A stretch of 40,444 nucleotides of DNA from Bacteroidales bacterium (lineage in GTDB: Bacteria; Bacteroidota; Bacteroidia; Bacteroidales; Bacteroidaceae), in the NCBI GenBank assembly GCA_004554665.1, contig SFKY01000014.1, positions 1 to 40,444 on the forward strand, given 5' to 3'. The stretch's first letter is position 1. Every line of letters starts with the position of its first letter. Made by a program: the position numbers and the translations under genes. Below, one piece after another: positions 34,367-40,444 of the stretch. The notes beneath the pieces were generated by a model, which was not told the DNA's origin, did no database searches, and was given only the letters and a program-made list of their open reading frames with translations.

Positions 34367-35746
34367 ATGAAACATTTAAGAAAATTGGTTTGCGGTATGC
34401 TGCTCTCATTGCCGATAATGGGCGTGATGGCGCAAGAGCAGACCCAGAGTTATGTACATGAGCAGTCGAAAGCGACAGACTATGTGTGGCCTACCGACCC
34501 CGCAGTGCTGGCCAAGCTTGACAAGTGGCAGGACCAGAAGTTTGGCGTGCTCTTCCACTGGGGCATCTACTCCGTTCCCGGAATCGTAGAGTCGTGGTCT
34601 ATCTGCTCCGAAGACTGGATTACACGCAACATGGACGACTATGATGCGTACAAGAAATGGTATTGGGGACTGAAAGACAAGTTCAACCCCGTGAACTTCA
34701 ACCCCGAACAGTGGGCGGACGTGATGCAGGATGCTGGTATGAAGTACATGATCTTCACGACCAAGCACCACGACGGTTTCTGCATGTTCGACTCGAAGTA
34801 CACCGATTTCTCCATCGCCAAGGGCCCGTTTGCCAACAATCCGCGCAAGGACGTGGCACGCTACGTGTTCGACGCATTCCGCGCCAAGGGTTTCATGATG
34901 GGCTGCTACTTCTCTAAGCCCGACTGGCACTGCCAGTGGTTCTGGAATCCGTACTACGCCACCCCCAACCGCCGTATCAACTACAAGAAGGAACAGCATC
35001 CTGACTGGTGGAAAAACTACCAGACCTTTACCGAGAACCAGCTGAACGAACTGATGACCAACTATGGCCACTTCGATATACTCTGGCTCGACGGAGGCTG
35101 GATCACCGGTGACGAAATCAATCTGGACAATGTGCTGGCCAAGGCCCGCAAACGCTATCCCGGCCTGATCTCTGTAGACCGTACCATCCGCGGCAAGAAC
35201 GAGAACTACCAGACACCGGAGCGCGGCGTGCCCGCCACACAGCTCGACTGTCCGTGGGAGAGCTGCATACCGCTGAGCAACGACTGGGGATGGGTGCCCA
35301 ACGCGCCATTTAAGTCACCGCAGAAGGTCATCAACACACTGGCTGAGATTACGGCCAAGGGAGGCTGCCTGGTACTGGGAGTGGGTCCCACGCCCGACGG
35401 TGTGATAGAGCCCGAGGTGGTGAAGCGCCTACACGCTATCGGCGACTGGCTGCGCGCCAACGGCAAGGCCATCTACAACACCCGTCCTACACCGGTATAC
35501 CATGACGGCAATGTGTGGTTTACCGCCGACAAGGACGGCCGCACCCTCTACGCTATCTATGCCCTGCCCGACGGCGAGCAGCTGCCGGCTACCATAGAGT
35601 GGACTGGCAATGTGCCTACCGGTAAGGTGAAGATGCTGAAAGGCAACAAGACCCTGAAGTGTGTGAAGACGGGCGACCGCGTGAAGATAACACTGCCCAA
35701 GGGTGTCGTCAACGAACCGGTAGCCCTGCAGTTTACCATCAAATAA
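34367..35746 (+). CDS. GH29 alpha-L-fucosidase, second type, secreted
   Basis: A 459-residue enzyme with a signal peptide (MKHLRKLVCGMLLSLPIMGV, cut near MAQ). The GH29 core is seen in FGVLFHWGIYSVPGIVESW, KYMIFTTKHHDGFCMFDSKY and ILWLDGGW, where Asp242 is at the nucleophile position. A C-terminal beta-sandwich follows (from about residue 370). It removes alpha-L-fucose from glycans. The longer WSICSEDWITRNM insertion and the PWESCIPLSNDWGW segment set it apart from the fucosidase at 4239, so the two probably differ in linkage preference (inference). It is followed 38 nt later by a GH20 gene without a terminator, forming an operon. Confidence 0.95.
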   Translation: MKHLRKLVCGMLLSLPIMGVMAQEQTQSYVHEQSKATDYVWPTDPAVLAKLDKWQDQKFGVLFHWGIYSVPGIVESWSICSEDWITRNMDDYDAYKKWYWGLKDKFNPVNFNPEQWADVMQDAGMKYMIFTTKHHDGFCMFDSKYTDFSIAKGPFANNPRKDVARYVFDAFRAKGFMMGCYFSKPDWHCQWFWNPYYATPNRRINYKKEQHPDWWKNYQTFTENQLNELMTNYGHFDILWLDGGWITGDEINLDNVLAKARKRYPGLISVDRTIRGKNENYQTPERGVPATQLDCPWESCIPLSNDWGWVPNAPFKSPQKVINTLAEITAKGGCLVLGVGPTPDGVIEPEVVKRLHAIGDWLRANGKAIYNTRPTPVYHDGNVWFTADKDGRTLYAIYALPDGEQLPATIEWTGNVPTGKVKMLKGNKTLKCVKTGDRVKITLPKGVVNEPVALQFTIK

Positions 35747-35784
35747 CATCCATCGGTATATCATTCAAAACAGTCTGACCCTAT

Positions 35785-38058
35785 ATGAAAGTATTGAGAT
35801 TTATGGTGGCCTGCTGCCTGTGGGTAGCGGGCATCACCGCTCTGGCACAGCAGCGCCCGGCCATCATTCCCGTCCCCACACAGATGGCGATGGGAGCCGG
35901 CGAGTGGACGCTCAAGAAGAATGCCAGCATAGGTTGCGCCAGCGCCCAACTGCGCCCGGCCGCACGCTATCTGCAAGAGATGCTCGCCCACGCCACGGGC
36001 TATAAGCTGCCTATCGTGACCAAGGGCGGCACGTTGCAGCTGGCACTGACCAACGAGGGCAAGGAGGGAAGTTACCAACTGAGCGTAGGCAAGCAGGGAG
36101 TGCGCATTACGGGCAACACATACCGTGGTGTAGTGTACGGCATCGCCACGCTGCGCCAACTCTTCGATCCGGAAATCGAGTCTGCCAAGGTAGTGGCCGG
36201 CAAACAGTGGACCATCCCGTGTCTCACCGTGCAGGACGAGCCACGTTTCGAGTGGCGCGGCATGGAGCTCGACTGCTCCCGACATTTCTTCTCTACCGAC
36301 GAGGTGAAAAAACTGATCGATGTGCTGTCTATCTACAAGATCGACAAGCTGCACTGGCACCTCACCGATGACCAAGGCTGGCGCATAGAAATCAAGCGCT
36401 ATCCGCTGCTCACCGAGAAGGGAGCTTGGCGCACGTACAACAACCAGGATTCGGTCTGCATGCGGCAGGCTGTCAAGGAAGACAACCCCGACATGCAGAT
36501 ACAGGCCAGCAAGGTGAAGCGCGATGCGCAAGGCCGGGAAATATATGGCGGGTACTACTCGCAGGACGACGTGCGCGACATCGTGGCTTACGCCAAGGTG
36601 CGTGGCATCGAGATTGTGCCGGAGATAGACATGCCGGGCCACAGTCTGATGGCCATCCTCAACTACGACGGACTGGCCTGCTTCGAGCAGAAGGGATGGG
36701 GAGATGTGTTCTCCACACCGATGTGCCCGGGCAAGGACTCGATGCTGGAGTTTTGTAAGAATGTGTGGAGCGAACTCTTTGACCTCTTCCCCTCCAAATA
36801 CGTACATCTGGGCGGCGACGAGGTGGAGATGGGCAACTGGAAGAAGTGTCCTGACTGCCAGAAGCGCATGAAGGACAAGGGACTGCAGACCGAACCGCAG
36901 CTGCAGGCTTGGTTTATCCACTATATGGAAGATTTCTTCGTGAAGAATGGCAAGGAGATGATAGGCTGGGACGAAATCATCGAAGGTGGCCTGAACTCTA
37001 ACTCTACGGTGATGTTGTGGCGCTCATGGGCTCCCAACGCGCCGAAAGAGACGGTATCGCACGGCAACTGCCTGATTTGCACCCCCAATTCGCAATTCTA
37101 TCTCGACTATCAGGAAGACAGCAAGTCTATCCCCGCCATCTATGCGTTTGACCCCGTGGCCAATCTGGCCCCGCCGGAGCAGTCGTTAGTGCTCGGCGTG
37201 CAGGGCAACCTGTGGACAGAATGGGTGCCGAGCGTCAACCGTATGTGGTACCAGGCCTTCCCGCGTATGCTGGCCATCGCCGAACTGGGATGGAGCCAGA
37301 CCGATAAGATGAACCTGGAAGACTTCTATGTGCGCCTCAAGGCACACCTGCCCCGCCTGCGCAAGCTGGGCGTGACTTATCGCATTCCGGATTTGACGGG
37401 ATTCAGCAACACCAATGTCTTCACAGACAAAGGCAAGGTGACGGTGTCGTGCATCGACCCCTCCGCCATCGTGCGCTATACCACCGACGGCACACTGCCG
37501 CAGGCCAACTCGCCCCGTTACGAGGGCACTATCACGGTAGACAAGACCACCAACTTCATCTTCCGTACCTTTGACGAGTCAGGGCGCAAGGGCGACTACG
37601 TGAAATGCAGTTTCATACGGGAAGACTTTGCACCGGCCGTGTCGGCATCCACACTGAGTGAGGGACTTGTGGCCGAGTGGCACGACTATCGGGGAGCCGA
37701 CTGCGCCGGGATAGAGAAAGCAGACGTGAAAGGTACCTACGTGGTTCCCAATGTCTCGATACCCAAGGAGGCAACAGGCAATATCGGACTGATTATCTCG
37801 GGTTATATCAATATGCCGGAGGACGGTATCTATACCTTCGCGTTGCTCTCAGACGACGGCAGCTATCTGAAACTGGACGACATGATGGTGGTGGACAACG
37901 ACGGCGAGCACTCTCCGCGTGAGATGACAGGACAGCATGCCATGCGCAGGGGCCTGCACCGCTTGTATGTACGGTATTTTGACCACAACGGCGGACAACT
38001 GAAGTTGCGCGTGCTCGACGCGAAAGGCAACGAGGTGAAGGTACAGTATTTTCACTAA
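35785..38058 (+). CDS. GH20 beta-N-acetylhexosaminidase with C-terminal PA14-like domain
   Basis: A 757-residue secreted enzyme with a signal peptide (MKVLRFMVACCLWVAGITAL, cut near AQQ). The GH20b domain (about 25-150) is followed by the catalytic barrel with MELDCSRHFFS, LHWHLTDDQGWRIEIK, PEIDMPGHSLMAIL, Asp345-Glu346 in HLGGDEVE and NLWTEWVPS. A chitobiase-type C-terminal domain follows (about 545-615, YTTDGTLPQANSPRYEG). The last 120 residues form a PA14-like beta domain (ISGYINMPEDGIYTFALLSD, DDGSYLKLDD, LYVRYFDHNGGQLKL), probably carbohydrate binding. It should act with the GH29 encoded just upstream on fucosylated hexosamine glycans. A strong terminator ends the operon. Confidence 0.95.
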   Translation: MKVLRFMVACCLWVAGITALAQQRPAIIPVPTQMAMGAGEWTLKKNASIGCASAQLRPAARYLQEMLAHATGYKLPIVTKGGTLQLALTNEGKEGSYQLSVGKQGVRITGNTYRGVVYGIATLRQLFDPEIESAKVVAGKQWTIPCLTVQDEPRFEWRGMELDCSRHFFSTDEVKKLIDVLSIYKIDKLHWHLTDDQGWRIEIKRYPLLTEKGAWRTYNNQDSVCMRQAVKEDNPDMQIQASKVKRDAQGREIYGGYYSQDDVRDIVAYAKVRGIEIVPEIDMPGHSLMAILNYDGLACFEQKGWGDVFSTPMCPGKDSMLEFCKNVWSELFDLFPSKYVHLGGDEVEMGNWKKCPDCQKRMKDKGLQTEPQLQAWFIHYMEDFFVKNGKEMIGWDEIIEGGLNSNSTVMLWRSWAPNAPKETVSHGNCLICTPNSQFYLDYQEDSKSIPAIYAFDPVANLAPPEQSLVLGVQGNLWTEWVPSVNRMWYQAFPRMLAIAELGWSQTDKMNLEDFYVRLKAHLPRLRKLGVTYRIPDLTGFSNTNVFTDKGKVTVSCIDPSAIVRYTTDGTLPQANSPRYEGTITVDKTTNFIFRTFDESGRKGDYVKCSFIREDFAPAVSASTLSEGLVAEWHDYRGADCAGIEKADVKGTYVVPNVSIPKEATGNIGLIISGYINMPEDGIYTFALLSDDGSYLKLDDMMVVDNDGEHSPREMTGQHAMRRGLHRLYVRYFDHNGGQLKLRVLDAKGNEVKVQYFH

Positions 38059-38079
38059 TCTCCATCCTTATCCTACACA

Positions 38080-38119
38080 AAATCCCCCTCGTGCCAAAGG
38101 GTTGGCACGAGGGGGATTT
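38080..38119. terminator. Bidirectional terminator after the GH29-GH20 operon
   Basis: A perfect 18-bp stem (38080-38097 with 38102-38119) with a 4-nt loop, A-rich before and T-rich after. It lies between convergent genes and should stop both. Confidence 0.88.
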
Positions 38120-38145
38120 CGCATAGATACAAGGAGACTTCCCGC

Positions 38146-39348
38146 CTACATAGGGCAGCCTCGGTCTACGTCGTCTTCCATGTAGGCACTCAGGACACGT
38201 CCCATGCGCACGAGACCTTCCATCATCCGGCTGCGCGGACAGGCGATGTTGACGCGCAGGTAGCCCTGTCCGCCCCGATGCCCATAATGGGTGCCGCTGC
38301 TCACTTGCAACTTGGCTTCGCGAAGGAGCAGGTCGGCGAGCTCGTCGGATGTAAACTCGAGCGAGGTGATATCTATCCACACCAGATAGGTGCCCTCCAA
38401 TCGCAACACCTCAATCTTGGGAAGATACTCGGCGAAGAAGGATTTCAGTTCGATGTAGTTACCGTAAATATATTCGTTGAGGGCATCAAGCCATTCACCT
38501 CCCTCTGTGTAAGCAGCCTTGAGGGCTATCGGGGCAAAAGGATTCAGGTCGCACACCTCGTTGATATTGACTGCCCTGACGATTCGTCTGCGCAGCTCGA
38601 GGTCCGCACAGATGATATTGGCCACTTGCAAGCCGGCGATATTGAATGCCTTGGAAGGAGAATTAAGGGTGACCGACTGCGCCTGCGCAGCCTCGGAGAG
38701 AGCGGCGAAAGGTGTGTAGGTGTGGCCTGGCATGACCAACTCGCAATGTATTTCGTCGGCCACGACACGCACATGGTGCCGCTGGCAGATGTCGTGGATT
38801 CGGAGTAATTCCTCACGGGTCCACACACGTCCGGCAGGATTGTGGGGATTGCACAACAGATAGACGGTGGTCTTCTCATCAGCACACTTGCCTTCAAAAT
38901 CGTCAAAGTCGATGACATAGCTGTCACCTTTGCGCCGCAACTGACTCTCGACTATTTCGCATCCGCTGTTGCGGATTGAAGAGAAGAAACAATTGAACAC
39001 GGGCGTGTGCACCAATACCCGCTCGCCGGGCAGTGTAAGGGCCTTGAGGGTACAACTTAAGGCAGGAATCACACCGGTAGTAGGCACTATCCACGTAGGA
39101 TCGATGGTCCATTGGTGTCGGGTGGCAAACCAGTGTTTGACGGCCTCAAAATAACTGTCGTCAATATGCGTATATCCGAATACACCATGCGCCACTCGCA
39201 GCTGTAAGGCTTGCAGGATGCAAGGGGCCGTCTCAAAATCCATATCGGCGACCCACATCGGGAGCACGTCATCATGGGGTGTCTCATCCCATTTCATACA
39301 ACCGGTGCCGCGCCGATTAATGAGTTTGTCAAAATCAAAACTTCCCAT
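38146..39348 (-). CDS. MalY/PatB-family PLP-dependent aminotransferase or cystathionine beta-lyase
   Basis: A 400-residue fold-type I pyridoxal-phosphate enzyme. It begins FDFDKLINRRGTGCMKWDET and LPMWVADMDFETAPCI, the usual opening of the MalY/PatB group. PLP-site residues include NPHNPAGRVWTREEL, VVADEIHCELV and the Schiff-base Lys233 in SPSKAFNIAGLQ; the C-terminal Arg contact is in YLRVNIACPR. Members cleave C-S bonds of cystathionine or cysteine conjugates, and some are called aminotransferases; the substrate here cannot be told. It starts 12 nt after the DUF3737 gene and is probably translated from the same mRNA. Confidence 0.9.
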   Translation of the reverse strand: MGSFDFDKLINRRGTGCMKWDETPHDDVLPMWVADMDFETAPCILQALQLRVAHGVFGYTHIDDSYFEAVKHWFATRHQWTIDPTWIVPTTGVIPALSCTLKALTLPGERVLVHTPVFNCFFSSIRNSGCEIVESQLRRKGDSYVIDFDDFEGKCADEKTTVYLLCNPHNPAGRVWTREELLRIHDICQRHHVRVVADEIHCELVMPGHTYTPFAALSEAAQAQSVTLNSPSKAFNIAGLQVANIICADLELRRRIVRAVNINEVCDLNPFAPIALKAAYTEGGEWLDALNEYIYGNYIELKSFFAEYLPKIEVLRLEGTYLVWIDITSLEFTSDELADLLLREAKLQVSSGTHYGHRGGQGYLRVNIACPRSRMMEGLVRMGRVLSAYMEDDVDRGCPM

Positions 39349-39360
39349 ATCGTTATCTGC

Positions 39361-40206
39361 TTAGTTTCTTGTTTCTATCACACAATCATGTCCCTTCGCA
39401 AATTCATCATAAGTGACACGCCCTATGCTGTCGGCCACAATATGCCCACTGACAGGATTCTTTATCTCTGTAATCTCACCCCTGATGGTTGCGTCTATGC
39501 GGACGCTATCCTCAAAAGCCCTGTCGCAGGCTGCATCAAAGGTACAATCTTCCAGCGTGATGCCGTCAAGATAGCAGAGAGGCTGCTCACCGCTGATATG
39601 ACAGCGGACAAGTCGTACGTTGCGACTATGCCACGCAAGATATTCGCCATCAAGCACGGAATCGTAAACCGTCACGTCATCACACTCCCAAAAACTATCC
39701 TTGGTGGTGATACGGGCATTGTGAACTTCGACATGTTTGCAATACTGGAAAACATACTTAGAATCGCTAACAAGACCATCGACGTAAACATTCGTACAAA
39801 ACATGAATGGATAAGTGCCGCCTTTCAACTCCACTTGCCGCAATCGCAAACCGTCAACACGCCAGAAAGTCTCATCGGCATCGGTGAATCTCACATTTTC
39901 CAATGTAAGATTACGCATCTCTCTAAAGAACTTAGGAGCATCGATGACACAATCGCGCATCGTCATATCATTAGAATACCAAATAGCACTCCGACTCTCT
40001 GGCGCAAAGTAACATCGGGTGATAAGACTGCCATCAACATGCCACCAAGGATATTTACCATAGAATCGCGAATCGTCACATTCCAAATTGCGGCAACATT
40101 TGATAGCTGATTCGCCATCCTTCACCTCAATATTCTCCATCCGTACGTCGTGCAAACCAAACAGCGGCCGCTCACCGCCGAAACACTTATCTTTGATCAG
40201 TTCCAT
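39361..40206 (-). CDS. DUF3737-family beta-helix protein
   Basis: A 281-residue cytoplasmic protein without signal peptide, starting MELIKDKCFGGERPLFGLHD. It is made of short repeated strands of about 18-20 residues (SAIKCCRNLECDDSRFYGKY, ITRCYFAPESRSAIWYSNDM, FREMRNLTLENVRFTDADET), which indicates a right-handed parallel beta-helix. The aromatic positions (YPWWHVDG, AIWYSND, FWRVDG, FWECDD, LAWHSRN) fit the DUF3737 family, whose function is unknown. It is the first gene of a two-gene transcript with the MalY/PatB enzyme; a TAACTTTG -7 box lies 30 nt upstream. Beta-helix proteins often bind or modify carbohydrate, but no catalytic residues were identified. Confidence 0.88.
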   Translation of the reverse strand: MELIKDKCFGGERPLFGLHDVRMENIEVKDGESAIKCCRNLECDDSRFYGKYPWWHVDGSLITRCYFAPESRSAIWYSNDMTMRDCVIDAPKFFREMRNLTLENVRFTDADETFWRVDGLRLRQVELKGGTYPFMFCTNVYVDGLVSDSKYVFQYCKHVEVHNARITTKDSFWECDDVTVYDSVLDGEYLAWHSRNVRLVRCHISGEQPLCYLDGITLEDCTFDAACDRAFEDSVRIDATIRGEITEIKNPVSGHIVADSIGRVTYDEFAKGHDCVIETRN

Positions 40207-40235
40207 TGTCTTATACCATATTATATATATGCCTG

Positions 40236-40243
40236 CAAAGTTA
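40236..40243 (-). promoter_or_regulatory. -7 box of the DUF3737-MalY/PatB operon
   Basis: TAACTTTG on the minus strand, matching TAnnTTTG, 29 nt above the ATG. No clear -33. Confidence 0.55.
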
Positions 40244-40313
40244 CAAAGAAAAAATAATAGTAAACACGCCTGAATTGGAAATATCAGCGCATGGCATGTT
40301 AATAAGCATCAAC

Positions 40314-40354
40314 AAAAAAAAGGGTCTCCAGCTGTTTTCACAACTGAAGACCCT
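40314..40354 (-). terminator. Terminator of the rRNA operon
   Basis: A 15-bp stem (40321-40335 with 40340-40354, GAAA-type tetraloop in the minus-strand RNA) with two G-U pairs, followed on the minus strand by a run of eight T. It lies 12 nt past the 5S rRNA end. Confidence 0.9.
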
Positions 40355-40365
40355 GACTTAAAAAA

Positions 40366-40444
40366 TGGCGGCTACCTACTCTCCCGCATTGCATTGCAGT
40401 ACCATCGGCGCAAGTGGGCTTAACTTCTCTGTTCGGAATGGGAA
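40366..40444 (-). rRNA. 5S ribosomal RNA, 3' part
   Basis: On the minus strand the segment reads TTCCCATTCCGAACAGAGAA, then GTTAAGCCCACTTGCGCCGA and TGGTACTGC, ending GGGAGAGTAGGTAGCCGCCA. These are the conserved 5S rRNA elements (CCGAACAGAGAAGTTAAGC, GGGAGAGTAGGT). The 5' part lies beyond the right edge, where the rest of the rRNA operon is expected. The 3' end is placed just before the T-run that precedes the terminator hairpin; the exact last base is uncertain by a few nucleotides. Confidence 0.92.

Noticed and set aside
40267..40277. ACGCCTGAATT shared between 40267 and 31416
   Set aside because: An 11-base match with no conserved flanks or position relative to promoters is likely chance in 40 kb.

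Overview
The window looks like a chromosomal segment of a host-associated Bacteroidales bacterium, most likely Prevotellaceae. The evidence is SusC/SusD pairs, a one-protein hybrid two-component regulator, type IX secretion (Por/Gld) genes, and promoters with the Bacteroidetes -7 box TAnnTTTG and no clear Shine-Dalgarno. Genus is inference; no 16S gene is present, only the 3' part of a 5S rRNA at the right edge. Most start codons were chosen by placing the -7 box upstream of the ATG.

Layout. 1-5.6 kb: the N-terminus of a SusC-type transporter (cut by the window edge), a 55-bp two-armed dyad in its promoter region, a hybrid regulator that keeps the His and Asp phosphorylation sites but lacks the ATPase domain, then a nuclease lipoprotein and a secreted GH29 alpha-fucosidase on the other strand. 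5.7-18.6 kb: mostly core genes: Xaa-Pro aminopeptidase, malate dehydrogenase, PriA, a FadL-type porin, a 7TM-HD (PgpH-type) phosphodiesterase, GltX, WaaA and a DUF2795 protein. 18.7-25.8 kb (minus strand): porP-gldK-gldL-gldM-gldN, tightly packed, followed by a small beta-barrel protein and an unnamed Bacteroidales protein. 26-38 kb: a glycan-utilization region with susC-susD and a GH20 on the minus strand and GH29-GH20(PA14) on the plus strand. Between the two arms lies a decayed remnant in which the start of a susC is joined to the end of a susD. GH29 plus GH20 suggests fucosylated, hexosamine-containing host glycans such as mucin. 38-40.4 kb: DUF3737 and MalY/PatB genes, then the end of an rRNA operon with its terminator.

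The least explained structures are: (i) nine 17-bp quasi-palindromic units at a 21-22-bp period in three intergenic arrays; (ii) the 55-bp dyad next to an ATPase-less hybrid regulator; (iii) the susC/susD remnant, which still keeps its promoter and an upstream ATTTGCAAAT element shared with the intact susC; (iv) a 39-nt compound hairpin between susD and the type IX secretion operon. All family calls come from reading motifs; no database search was run.
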